A stretch of DNA of 64,000 bases from Bacteroidetes bacterium GWA2_40_15 (GTDB taxonomy: Bacteria; Bacteroidota; Bacteroidia; Bacteroidales; VadinHA17). The translations under genes and the position numbers were made by a program. A model generated the notes under the pieces. It did no database searches. It was not told where the DNA came from and saw only the letters and a program-made list of their open reading frames with translations. This document shows positions 54,949-63,935 of the stretch, piece after piece. Positions within the stretch are counted from its first letter, which is position 1. Every line of letters starts with the position of its first letter. The stretch is taken from contig MENI01000026.1 in the NCBI GenBank assembly GCA_001768195.1, positions 1-64,000 on the forward strand. Direction: 5' to 3'.

Positions 54949-55101
54949 TTTACAAAGATAATATTTGTCAATAGCAAGCCGGCTGATTGAACCTTTCATC
55001 TCGATTTATTATTTTTATGACAAAATGACCTGTTGATCATGACATAATTATTCTGGCAGGTCTTTTGTTAAGAAGTTTAATAAAATTGGAGGAACCATAA
55101 A

Positions 55102-55779
55102 ATGACAATCTGGATATTATTTATAGGCTTCATGATCCTCAGCTGGATCGTAAGCATGGTATTGAAATCGAAATTTAAGAAGTATTCCAAAATATTGGTA
55201 GACAATGGGATGTCCGGCAAAGATGTAGCGGAAAGAATGCTTCGCGATCAGGGTATTACTGACGTAAGAGTAACCAGCGTTCAGGGGCACCTTACCGATC
55301 ATTATAATCCCATAGATAAGACAATTAATCTTAGCCAGGCAGTATATTCCGGTCGGCATATTTCGGCAGCAGCAGTAGCGGCTCATGAAACGGGGCATGC
55401 TTTGCAGCATGCGCAGGCCTATGCATGGCTTGGTTTCAGATCGAAACTTGTTCCGGTAGTCAGTTTCGCATCAAAATGGGTGCAGTGGGTCATTCTTGGC
55501 GGGATACTTCTCGTTCAAAGCTTTCCGGCATTATTGCTTGCAGGAATTGTACTGTTTGCAATGACTACAGTTTTCAGTTTCATCACATTGCCCGTTGAGA
55601 TCAATGCAAGCCGAAGGGCTCTTGCATGGCTCTCAAATGCCGGGATAACATCATACCAGAACCACGATAAGGCACAGGATGCATTGAAATGGGCTGCCTA
55701 TACCTATGTTGTTGCAGCTCTCGGTTCACTTGCCACACTGATGTATTACATAATGATATTCCTCGGCTCGAGAGACTGA
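55102..55779 (+). CDS. YugP-type zinc metallopeptidase
   Basis: The 225-residue membrane protein has the zinc motif AAHETGHALQ (His95, Glu96, His99), an N-terminal helix and two or three further helices (WVILGGILLVQSFPALLLAGIVLF). The segment VQGHLTDHYNP is typical of the family. It probably cleaves or monitors membrane proteins; substrates are unknown. GGAGGA lies about 10 nt before the ATG, a clear ribosome site. It is followed by the 7-bp repeat array. Confidence 0.88.
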   Translation: MTIWILFIGFMILSWIVSMVLKSKFKKYSKILVDNGMSGKDVAERMLRDQGITDVRVTSVQGHLTDHYNPIDKTINLSQAVYSGRHISAAAVAAHETGHALQHAQAYAWLGFRSKLVPVVSFASKWVQWVILGGILLVQSFPALLLAGIVLFAMTTVFSFITLPVEINASRRALAWLSNAGITSYQNHDKAQDALKWAAYTYVVAALGSLATLMYYIMIFLGSRD

Positions 55780-55850
55780 CATACAAGAAACAAGATAAAA
55801 GACAAAAGAAAAAAGATTAAAGACAGAGAGCACTTCTTCTTAAACTTGTA

Positions 55851-55891
55851 TCTTTTGTCTTTTGTCTTTTGTCTTTTGTCTTTTGTCTTTT
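55851..55891. repeat. Tandem 7-bp repeat (tcttttg) at a convergent gene end
   Basis: Five exact tcttttg copies and a partial sixth end 1 bp before the stop of the next, converging gene. The upstream aagacaaaagaaaaaagatt can pair with them, so the whole 55795-55891 block may act as a two-way terminator. Confidence 0.8.
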
Positions 55892-55892
55892 C

Positions 55893-56630
55893 CTATCGCC
55901 CTTCTACTTCAAGCCACTTTGTTGATTTATGAATGGTTCTGATTATGAACCACATTATCACAGCGCCAATTGAAAGATATAGCCACATCTGGGTGAAACA
56001 GACCTTCCCGGACAAAAAGAGATTCCTGAAAAGATCCAGAAGAAGGAAAATAACGAAGATATTCACAAAGCTGTTATACTCTCTTTTCAACACATTACGT
56101 ACAGAAAAAGGAAGCCCGGCAGGAATATATCTGAATGAGTAGGGTATAAACGCGGCAACTCCTTCCGACCACTTGTCGTAAATGGCACCAAACTTTCGCC
56201 TCAGGAATTGTTCTTCGGCAAACATTATCCGTTCATAATAAATCCAGTATAACAGAATGAATACTATTGTAAATCCAACTGATCTTAAAAACAAAACGGG
56301 CCCCAGCCACATGAAGAAATTACCAAGGTAGAGCGGATGGCGGATTAATGAATAGATACCTGTAGTATTAAGTTCATCTGCTACCTGTCCGTTTACTGTA
56401 TTTCTGCCCGATGTATTTTTAGGAGCAAAGCCTACTGTAAAGATTCTGATCAACTGTCCTAAAAAGCATACTCCAAGAAAGATAATTTCATCTCTCATGT
56501 CGAAGATAATTGCCTGACGGTTGCCTATATACATCATAAAGATACCAGCTGCAACCATAAAAACGGGTAACCAGCTTCGCCTTCTGAATAACCAGTTCCC
56601 GCTGTTTTCAAATTCATGTACCAGAGCCAT
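55893..56630 (-). CDS. ICMT/PEMT-like membrane methyltransferase
   Basis: The 245-residue protein has several membrane helices and the signature of isoprenylcysteine/phospholipid methyltransferases: TTGIYSLIRHPLYLGNFFMWLG, then EEQFLRRKFGAIYDKW. Bacterial members methylate lipids, quinones or hopanoids with S-adenosylmethionine, and the substrate is open. It is preceded by a consensus promoter. It lies next to the lipid-export-like operon, which ends 39 bp before its start. Confidence 0.78.
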   Translation of the reverse strand: MALVHEFENSGNWLFRRRSWLPVFMVAAGIFMMYIGNRQAIIFDMRDEIIFLGVCFLGQLIRIFTVGFAPKNTSGRNTVNGQVADELNTTGIYSLIRHPLYLGNFFMWLGPVLFLRSVGFTIVFILLYWIYYERIMFAEEQFLRRKFGAIYDKWSEGVAAFIPYSFRYIPAGLPFSVRNVLKREYNSFVNIFVIFLLLDLFRNLFLSGKVCFTQMWLYLSIGAVIMWFIIRTIHKSTKWLEVEGR

Positions 56631-56653
56631 TTTCTGTTTTTTTAATGATGCCG

Positions 56654-56661
56654 CAAAAGTA
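56654..56661 (-). promoter_or_regulatory. -7 promoter element of the ICMT-like gene
   Basis: The minus strand reads TACTTTTG, an exact TAnnTTTG, 24 nt before the ATG at 56630. It lies between the outer-membrane barrel gene and the methyltransferase gene, so the latter may be transcribed on its own. Confidence 0.5.
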
Positions 56662-56669
56662 GGAAAAAT

Positions 56670-57824
56670 CTAGAAACTGTATTTGAGACGAAGAAATCCC
56701 AGATTTATATTGGATTCTGTATTATTAATTTCGCTTCTGAAATGTTGCCAGAATAGTGAAAAATCGACATTCTCAGCCATCGAAAAGTCGAGAGAAAGGC
56801 CCGCAAAATATCCCTCCAGGTCAGGAAACCACATTCCCGAAGCACTTATATTCAGCAATGGAGTTACCGGACAGGAATAAAGACCAAAAGGTGTGAATTT
56901 TGAAAAAGCGAGCTCCTTTGTTGATAATGAGCCCGTATAGAATGAAAGGAAACTGGTATAATCAGCAGGATTGTTACTATACATAATCTGAATCTGTACC
57001 ATTGAATTATTCCTGAATGCTTTGTCAAAACCAATAGTGAAGATACCTGTTCCTGATGAGTCTGCTAAGTTCCCTACTGGCTGGAACCATGACATTTCAC
57101 CCCTGAATGAAACTGAACCGAATGCTCCTGACCACCCGGCTCCTGCTATAAAATCTTCGCTGTTAAAATATCCCGATAGTAACTGGAAATCGTAACCCCA
57201 CTTATTGAACCTGTAAAGAGCGGCAGCAGTTATCCTGTTATCATAATCTGCCTTTACCGCCAGTTCGATAGCAGAGGAATAATCAGGATAGTACTGGAGT
57301 CTTACAGCGTCGCTGCCCGGTCTCTCAATATAATCAAACTCGAAGAATGAATACACATTGAAAATATCATTCGGATTCCAAACAAGGGTCTGTCCCCAGT
57401 TAATTCTCTGACGGCCCACCCTTGCCTGGAATTTATCATAGTTAAAATCAACCCAGAGCCTGTCAATTGTTGTGTTCAGAAAGAAAGATTGCTCATTCAG
57501 AATGTTCCATGACATATCAACCCATCCCGGATCCATTCCTGTCATTTCAGAATATGAAGGCCCGGTTCTTACCATGTCACCAACAAAAAGCCGGTTCCTC
57601 AATTCGGTGGCAAAAGTTATGTTCCGGTTAAGGTATCCTTTGAAATTTATCCTGTTATGCAAAAGATTGTCAACGATAAAAGGGCCTGAAAGGGAATCGA
57701 ATATAACACTTTCCATAGTACTGACATAACCATTAAGGTCAAATCTCTTAACCTCTTCCTGTGAAAAAGCTTCAACATTAATAAGAAAGAATAGAATGAG
57801 GTATATTTCCGGTACTTTACGCAT
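56670..57824 (-). CDS. DUF1302-like outer-membrane beta-barrel protein
   Basis: The 384-residue protein has a signal peptide (to AFSQ), many amphipathic strands, and ends in LRLKYSF, with the C-terminal Phe typical of outer-membrane barrels. The segment RVGRQRINWGQTLVWNPND matches the GRQxINWG...NPxD pattern of DUF1302 and alginate-export-type barrels. In gamma-proteobacteria DUF1302 genes sit with the LolA-like DUF1329 and an MMPL pump. Here the gene is last in an operon with a LolA-like carrier and an ABC pump, starting 21 bp after the ATPase. The DUF1302 link is from motif memory. Confidence 0.72.
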   Translation of the reverse strand: MRKVPEIYLILFFLINVEAFSQEEVKRFDLNGYVSTMESVIFDSLSGPFIVDNLLHNRINFKGYLNRNITFATELRNRLFVGDMVRTGPSYSEMTGMDPGWVDMSWNILNEQSFFLNTTIDRLWVDFNYDKFQARVGRQRINWGQTLVWNPNDIFNVYSFFEFDYIERPGSDAVRLQYYPDYSSAIELAVKADYDNRITAAALYRFNKWGYDFQLLSGYFNSEDFIAGAGWSGAFGSVSFRGEMSWFQPVGNLADSSGTGIFTIGFDKAFRNNSMVQIQIMYSNNPADYTSFLSFYTGSLSTKELAFSKFTPFGLYSCPVTPLLNISASGMWFPDLEGYFAGLSLDFSMAENVDFSLFWQHFRSEINNTESNINLGFLRLKYSF

Positions 57825-57845
57825 GCTGATTACTAATGACTTCGA

Positions 57846-58532
57846 TTATTCCCTGATATCATCAGAAACGACACTTCCGTCTTCGAGGGTTATAACGCGA
57901 TGTGCCATTTTAACAACCCTGGCATCGTGTGTTGAAAAGATAAACGTTATTTTTTCCTCATGATTAAGCTTCTCCATTATCTCAAGAAGTGTTGTTGCAG
58001 ATTTGGAATCGAGGTTGGCTGTGGGTTCATCTGCCAGGACAAACTTTGGCCTGGATGCAAGAGCGCGTGCAACTGCAACTCTTTGCTGCTGACCTCCGGA
58101 AAGCTTTGAGGGACGACTGTTCATCCTGTCACCAAGACCGACAGCTTTCAGTAATTCAAAAGTTCGTTCATCCCTCTCCTTCCGCGACCACTTCTGCAGA
58201 TTCATGATGAATTCAACATTCTCTTTAGCCGTCAGAACAGGGATCAGGTTATATGCCTGGAAGACAAATCCTATGTTCCTCATCCGGAAATCGATCAGCT
58301 GAGAAGATTTCAGTCCGGAAAGATCTGAACCGTCTATGATTATCTTTCCTGAAGTAGGCATATCAAGGCCGCCGATAAGGTTAAGCAGAGTCGTTTTTCC
58401 TGAGCCGGAAGGCCCAACAATAGCAGCAAACTCTGCCTCCTGAAATTCCAGTGTTACATTATTTACAGCATGCACATGTACTTCCGATCCGTCGTATATC
58501 TTATTAACATTTTTTAATTCCAGAACTTTCAT
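57846..58532 (-). CDS. LolD/MacB-type ABC transporter ATPase
   Basis: The 228-residue ATPase has Walker A GPSGSGKTT (40-48), signature LSGGQQQRVAVARAL, Walker B FVLADEPTANLDS and the H-loop STHDARV. It belongs to the FtsE/LolD/MacB group that works with FtsX-type permeases. It lies 29 bp after the second permease gene. The pump would take a substrate from the outer face of the inner membrane rather than the cytoplasm, as other members do. Confidence 0.93.
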   Translation of the reverse strand: MKVLELKNVNKIYDGSEVHVHAVNNVTLEFQEAEFAAIVGPSGSGKTTLLNLIGGLDMPTSGKIIIDGSDLSGLKSSQLIDFRMRNIGFVFQAYNLIPVLTAKENVEFIMNLQKWSRKERDERTFELLKAVGLGDRMNSRPSKLSGGQQQRVAVARALASRPKFVLADEPTANLDSKSATTLLEIMEKLNHEEKITFIFSTHDARVVKMAHRVITLEDGSVVSDDIRE

Positions 58533-58561
58533 TGTCTTAATTTTTTAGGATTTCATATATG

Positions 58562-59989
58562 CTATTCTGTTCGGATAGCTTCTGCCGGATCAAGTCTGAG
58601 AGCTTTTAATGCAGGGTATACTGAAGAGGCAATACCGGTAATTATTATAAGGATGGTGATCAGGATGAAAAAGCTGAATGTAATTTCCGGGAAGATATGC
58701 GCTGAATAACCGAATGCTTCCATACCCTCGGCATATTGTGCAAAATTGATCCCATTTTTGGCAGAAAGAAGCACAGATAACCAGCCGAAAATCATACCGA
58801 CAACACCTCCGATAAGTGAGAGAAATACCGATTCCAGCATTATCATCGAGAAGACCCTGCGTTTATTCATCCCGATAGCTGTGAGCATTCCCAGTTCCCT
58901 GGTCCTTTCAAGCACCACCATAAGCATAGTGTTAATTATTCCGAATGCCAGTGCTGCAAGTATTATGCCCATGAACAGACCATAAATCTGGTGAACATAA
59001 TCAGTCATCATTGCCAGATCGGGCTGAAGCTCCTTCCAGTTTCTCACATCCAGTCCCGGCCATCCTGACCTTATTTCATCTGTTATAGCAACAGTCTGAT
59101 TTAAATCATTTATCCTGATAACAAGCTGGTGAAAGGAGTTTTCATCAATTCCGGCCAGCCTGCACAAAACATCGTTCCTTACAAAAACCTGTACCTGTTC
59201 AAACATTGCATTTTTTATATCGTATACGCCGGCAATCCTGAATACTGATGAAACCTGATTATTATCCATGTCAAGGAATGTCAGTGTCATTCTTGAATTT
59301 TCACGGAATGACCACGCCTCTTTCTTTATCAGTTGCCCATATTCCCGTAGTTCGCTCTTTGACAGTAGAGAGGTTACAACTGAGGTGAATTTCTTTTCGT
59401 TGGGAAACCTTTTACCTGAGATCACCGAAAGCTTTGTTAAAATTTCAGCAGGAACCTTCTGATTCTCCAGTTTTATAAGTACAGCGGAGTCAATAACAAA
59501 ACGAATTATATTCAGCTCCTTTGCCAGATCCTGACCAATCAGCGCAAGATCAAATTTTGATTCCCGTTCGAAATAATCACCGGTCCCGGGGATTATAGTC
59601 TTATGCAGGGTAAAAATCTCTTTTTCTTTTTCCGGGGCAATTCCAACTATTTGCACACCTGCATTTTTTGAAGCAGTTCCAGCCATTCCGGTTACCAGTG
59701 TTCTCTGAACTATTCCACTAATTCCTGAAAGTGAGCCAATTGAAGGTATAATATTATCCTCCCGGGACATCATTATCTGAGGATCATTATTCAATACATA
59801 GTCTTTTCCGGTAATCTGTATATGTGAGATCTCCTCATCTATGGCAGCATCAAAACGCTGGGCAATCATTCCGTTCATAAATGCCACTGCAAATATCCCG
59901 GCAAATATTCCGACCGTAACTGAGGCGATTACCACAAGACTTCTGATGCGGTTACGCCATACATTTTTCCAGGCTGTTTTCCAGATCAT
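58562..59989 (-). CDS. FtsX/LolC-type ABC permease (second)
   Basis: The 475-residue protein has the FtsX-type layout: helix 1 at the N-terminus (VVIASVTVGIFAGIFAVAF), a ~250-residue periplasmic domain, then three helices with RTRELGMLTAIGMNKRRVFSMIMLESVFLSLIGG and a closing YPALKALRLDPAEAIRTE. This is the mechanotransmission-type permease of LolCDE and MacB. It is 11 bp after the first permease, so the two probably form a heterodimer like LolC/LolE. Confidence 0.92.
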   Translation of the reverse strand: MIWKTAWKNVWRNRIRSLVVIASVTVGIFAGIFAVAFMNGMIAQRFDAAIDEEISHIQITGKDYVLNNDPQIMMSREDNIIPSIGSLSGISGIVQRTLVTGMAGTASKNAGVQIVGIAPEKEKEIFTLHKTIIPGTGDYFERESKFDLALIGQDLAKELNIIRFVIDSAVLIKLENQKVPAEILTKLSVISGKRFPNEKKFTSVVTSLLSKSELREYGQLIKKEAWSFRENSRMTLTFLDMDNNQVSSVFRIAGVYDIKNAMFEQVQVFVRNDVLCRLAGIDENSFHQLVIRINDLNQTVAITDEIRSGWPGLDVRNWKELQPDLAMMTDYVHQIYGLFMGIILAALAFGIINTMLMVVLERTRELGMLTAIGMNKRRVFSMIMLESVFLSLIGGVVGMIFGWLSVLLSAKNGINFAQYAEGMEAFGYSAHIFPEITFSFFILITILIIITGIASSVYPALKALRLDPAEAIRTE

Positions 59990-60000
59990 ATGAAGATTTT

Positions 60001-61413
60001 TTAAGCCTTTAATGAATCAACTACCTGCATTTTGGTTATCTTCCTCAACGGATAGACAAGAGCAATCAGCACTATTATGGCAACCACTATTGCCTGCCAT
60101 AGAATGTACATATCGGGAAGCAAAAATGGCATTATAGCCTCCATTCCATAATCCTCATACATTTTTGCCATTTCCCCATGAAATCTTATCGGATGGGAAT
60201 AACCATAAAAAATCACAGGCAGTGCTGCAATTATCCCTGATGCAATTCCCAGGATTCCCATTAATATCATTTCGAGTGTCACTACTGTTGCCAGTTTTGA
60301 TTTTTGCATTCCGATGGCAACAAGCACGCCGAATTCCCTTCTTCTTTCGGCTGTCATCATCAAAACTGTTCCGAAAACTCCGAATGCTATTACCAGGTAC
60401 AGAATAAAGATCATAATCATCCCGCTTTTACTGTCAGCATCCATCTGATTGATCATAAGCTTATTCATTTCCTGCCAACCCATTACCTTAAGCTGAGGAT
60501 CAAGCTTTGATCTTATTTCCGGGATCATGCTGTTAATCTTCTTATCCCCATTTTCCCTGATACTTATGGCAAGAGAGGTAAGCATTCCGGGAGCATCATA
60601 AAGTTCCTGGCAGACATCATAAGGGAGATAAACTATTTTGTTGTCAAGATCGGGGGCTGGTAGTTTTACAATTCCATTAATCCTGTACTTACCGGCGGCA
60701 GTTGTACCATGATATCCCTGACCCAGAAGGACAATAGTGTCTCCAATGCCGGCTTTCAGATAAAGCGCCAGTTTATCTCCAATCAGAACTCCCGGTTCAC
60801 CGGATTTAATATAACCATTTCTGAAAGAGGCATATTTCCTGAATATTTCAAGGATTGAAGAGGAATCCTTATCCGGTATGTTAAAATCAATTGCCAGAGA
60901 GGAATTACTACTATATGAATTTCCCCTGAAAATTTCAAGATTCTTTTTTGTCTCCTGCGGTATTTCTGAATTTTTCAGTGCTTCAATATTATTATCATTC
61001 AGCTTATACTTTACCAGTTTGCCCCTGATATCTGACAATAGGGATTCCTTTTCAGGATCAACACCCATTACAAGAACACCTTTGGTCAGAGCACCGGAGG
61101 ATGCCAGTGCAAATGATTCAAATCGGGGGACTGTTCCTGTTACATTCTCAAGACTCATTATTGCCTGGTCCAGTTCCGGGGTGTAACTGAATGTATTATC
61201 AACAATCTTATTATCCCAGAAATCCTCATGTTGAATCTGCAGATAACCTGTATATGATTCAATGGCATTCCTGAACATATGGTCATATGTGCCAAGCTGA
61301 AGTGACCTCATAATAAGCGCAAAAAAAATAGCAAAGAAGACAGATGCCACTGTTATAAGTGTCCTCCTTTTGTTTCGCCAGAGGTTTCTCCAGGCTATCT
61401 TGTAATTACTCAT
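60001..61413 (-). CDS. FtsX/LolE-type ABC permease (first)
   Basis: The 470-residue protein is similar in layout to its neighbour: helix 1 (TLITVASVFFAIFFALIMRSL), a periplasmic domain with YTGYLQIQHEDFW, and a C-terminal trio with ERRREFGVLVAIGMQKSKLATVVTLEMILMGILG, ending YPLRKITKMQVVDSLKA. Its start overlaps the end of the LolA-like gene by 4 nt (ATGA), which ties carrier and permease synthesis. Confidence 0.92.
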   Translation of the reverse strand: MSNYKIAWRNLWRNKRRTLITVASVFFAIFFALIMRSLQLGTYDHMFRNAIESYTGYLQIQHEDFWDNKIVDNTFSYTPELDQAIMSLENVTGTVPRFESFALASSGALTKGVLVMGVDPEKESLLSDIRGKLVKYKLNDNNIEALKNSEIPQETKKNLEIFRGNSYSSNSSLAIDFNIPDKDSSSILEIFRKYASFRNGYIKSGEPGVLIGDKLALYLKAGIGDTIVLLGQGYHGTTAAGKYRINGIVKLPAPDLDNKIVYLPYDVCQELYDAPGMLTSLAISIRENGDKKINSMIPEIRSKLDPQLKVMGWQEMNKLMINQMDADSKSGMIMIFILYLVIAFGVFGTVLMMTAERRREFGVLVAIGMQKSKLATVVTLEMILMGILGIASGIIAALPVIFYGYSHPIRFHGEMAKMYEDYGMEAIMPFLLPDMYILWQAIVVAIIVLIALVYPLRKITKMQVVDSLKA

Positions 61414-62174
61414 CTTATATTTTTCATATTCTGCTGCGAAAAGAAGCTCTCCTCCAGCGGAATATTGAATTTTATCTCCCTGATGCTGATAATTGTTTTA
61501 TTCCCGGGCTCATCAGCAGGAAGGAGTTCTATTTTTGTCTGTATTGTTCTGCCATCCATTACTTTAATTTCACTTCCGGTTTCACTCCTCACCAGTATGC
61601 CGTCTTCGTCATACAGTTCAGCCTTCAGTACCAGGAATTCCTTTTTATCGATCCATCTGATCTGATAACCCCATACAACTGCAGCATCCGCCTTTGAATT
61701 CATCCCTATCCTGTAGCACTCACGACCATCAATAATCTCCTCTCCTGTTATTTCGTGTGTATAGTCATTAACAACGCTGGATTCTTTGAGAATATCATCA
61801 TTGGTGTAGTCTGATCCCATCCATCCCTGCGACATCATCGAAGGAGGCAATTTAATAAGTCTGCTAATAGACGGATTCCAGTTCCACATCTCACTTGCCC
61901 GCTTGAGAAAGGTCTGACCTGCATCCTTTGAAGGTGCAGTTATCAGGGTCAGGGCATAATCGCGGCCAAGCGACCAGTTTTTAAATTCTACTGTCCTTTT
62001 CCAGGATGGCCTGACAATAGTCATTGACATTACCATCATGTTTGACTTTTCCCCGTTGAATTTCTCATCTGCTTTTCTTATGATCTCTGTTGCAGATAAC
62101 TGCTGAGCAGGAATGTCAGATAAGCTGAATACCATAAAAACTGTACTTACAAAAGCTGAAAAAAGAGTTTTCAT
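61410..62174 (-). CDS. LolA-like outer-membrane lipoprotein-sorting protein
   Basis: The 254-residue protein has a signal peptide (to IPAQ) and the unclosed-barrel fold of LolA-like carriers (PF17131 type). Recognisable parts are ATEIIRKADEKFNGEKSNMMVMSMTI, FLKRASEMWNWNPSISRLIKLPPSMMSQGWMGSDYTNDDI and IDKKEFLVLKAELYDEDG. Such proteins ferry lipids or lipoproteins across the periplasm. The ATG at 62174 gives a proper signal peptide; the frame runs 27 codons further upstream. It is the first gene of the operon and overlaps the permease gene by 4 nt. Confidence 0.88.
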   Translation of the reverse strand: MKTLFSAFVSTVFMVFSLSDIPAQQLSATEIIRKADEKFNGEKSNMMVMSMTIVRPSWKRTVEFKNWSLGRDYALTLITAPSKDAGQTFLKRASEMWNWNPSISRLIKLPPSMMSQGWMGSDYTNDDILKESSVVNDYTHEITGEEIIDGRECYRIGMNSKADAAVVWGYQIRWIDKKEFLVLKAELYDEDGILVRSETGSEIKVMDGRTIQTKIELLPADEPGNKTIISIREIKFNIPLEESFFSQQNMKNIR

Positions 62175-62318
62175 TTTTAGAATTTGTTTATCGAATTTAA
62201 CTCTTTTTTTGTCGTAAAGGGTTCCATAATTCCTAAAAAACATATATTTGAACATCCTGAATGCATTTTTATAGAAAGATTTTTTATCTTTATCAGTTGT
62301 ACATAAACCAATTTTACA

Positions 62319-63935
62319 ATGGCAAGTCTCAAGCTTTTACTGGGATTGATCCCTTCAACTTCTAAAATTGAGCAGGCCGAAAAGGCTTTAATTGCTGAAT
62401 TTGAGAAACTCAATACCTTTGCAGGGTCCGATCAGCTGGCGAAATATAATGAGCTGAATGAAAAAGTCAATTCTGCCGGATTTACACAGAAAAGGAAGGA
62501 GATTGAATCTCTCCAGTACAAGAATTCTGAAGAATTTTCAAAGGAGAAGGAGTTTTTATCCCTTCAGAAGGCTAAAGATATTGTTCTTTACTTTAAAACT
62601 GTTTCCGGCAGTGAGCTTAAGAGATTCAGGGAAATGGATGGCTCAGATAAGATCAGGGAATTTGAATCCCTTGAGAAATATATTCAGTCTGCCGAATTCA
62701 GGGAAAAGCAGAAAATGCGTCCAATTACCTTCAAAGATACTGATGAGTACAGAAAACTTATTGAATTCAATGCCCTGAAAGCTGATGCAGAGATCAAAGG
62801 ATTTTTAAAATCAGGTTTGAAAGAGGATGAAAAGAAATCCAAAACCGTTCTCAGGTATGAGGAGCTTGATGCACTGATGAAATCGGCTGATTTCATTGCA
62901 AAAAAGAACATGAAACCCATCACTTTTAAAGACACTGAGGAGTATAAGAAGCTACTGGAGTATAACAGGGTCAAAAGCAGTGTTGAGATAAAAGAGTTTT
63001 ATAAATTCAAAGCATCGAAGGAGTATGCCAATTTCCTGAATACAGACGGATCAGCACGTTTGAAGAGATATGAAGAACTCAAAGAGTTAGTGGCCGCACC
63101 GGAATTCAAGGAAAAGAAAGAGTATCTCCTGGACAAGAAGAGATTTGAGAAAACTGAGATGTTCAGGGAGGTTCAGGAATATGACAAGCTTAAAAAGGAT
63201 TCTGATATCATATGGTATTTCAAGGTAAAGGATTCAAACAAATTTGACATACTTAAAAACAGAGAACTGACATTCAGTGATGAGTTTGAAGGAGATAAGC
63301 TTGAAACTAAAACATGGCTCACAAATTACTACTGGGGAGAAAAGCTGCTGCACGACAGGTACTCAGTTGAATCAGATCTTCAGGCATATACTGAGAAAGA
63401 AAACTTTGAAGTGAGGAACAGCGTTCTTAAAATTATTACCAAACCACAAAAAGTATCAGGTAAGATCTGGTCAGCTGACAAAGGATTCTCAACCAAAGAA
63501 TTCAACTATACATCAGGAATTGTATGTACAGGGAACAGTTTCAGGCAGAAGTACGGAACATTTACTGCCAAGATCAAGCTTGGAGACCCGAATGCCAAAA
63601 ACGCATTCTGGATGCTGGCAGATAAGATCACTCCTCATATAGATGTTTGCCGTACTGCAAAAGGGAAGGTATGGTTCGATTACTTCACACCAAAGGGTGG
63701 TAATTCAAAAACTTCAATCGGGTCAAGATATGCGGGAGATTTCTTCATATTTACACTTCAGTGGACGTCCGACAAGCTTGTCTGGAAGATAAATGATACA
63801 GAAGTCTATAAACAGACATCTGATATCCCGCAGGAACCGATGTATATTCTTCTTTCCGGTGGATTGGATAAACCTCTTAATGGGATGACGTCGATGGAAA
63901 TAGACTGGATACGGGTATACCAGCCCAAAAAATAA
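62319..63935 (+). CDS. Repeat protein with a GH16-like domain lacking catalytic glutamates
   Basis: The 538-residue protein has no signal peptide (MASLKLLLGLIPSTSK, then charged). Residues ~40-310 are about four degenerate 65-residue helical repeats. Two neighbouring copies share ITFKDTxEYxKLxEYN exactly 65 residues apart (DNA 62715 and 62910). Residues ~315-538 are a GH16-type jelly-roll: LTFSDEFEGDKLETKTW, RQKYGTFTAKIKL, FTLQWTSDKLVWKIND and a closing EIDWIRVYQ. The catalytic box is HIDVCR (440-445), where active members have E-x-D-x-x-E, so both acids are gone. A binding rather than a cutting role is likely. It is divergent from the lipid-export-like operon. Confidence 0.82.
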   Translation: MASLKLLLGLIPSTSKIEQAEKALIAEFEKLNTFAGSDQLAKYNELNEKVNSAGFTQKRKEIESLQYKNSEEFSKEKEFLSLQKAKDIVLYFKTVSGSELKRFREMDGSDKIREFESLEKYIQSAEFREKQKMRPITFKDTDEYRKLIEFNALKADAEIKGFLKSGLKEDEKKSKTVLRYEELDALMKSADFIAKKNMKPITFKDTEEYKKLLEYNRVKSSVEIKEFYKFKASKEYANFLNTDGSARLKRYEELKELVAAPEFKEKKEYLLDKKRFEKTEMFREVQEYDKLKKDSDIIWYFKVKDSNKFDILKNRELTFSDEFEGDKLETKTWLTNYYWGEKLLHDRYSVESDLQAYTEKENFEVRNSVLKIITKPQKVSGKIWSADKGFSTKEFNYTSGIVCTGNSFRQKYGTFTAKIKLGDPNAKNAFWMLADKITPHIDVCRTAKGKVWFDYFTPKGGNSKTSIGSRYAGDFFIFTLQWTSDKLVWKINDTEVYKQTSDIPQEPMYILLSGGLDKPLNGMTSMEIDWIRVYQPKK

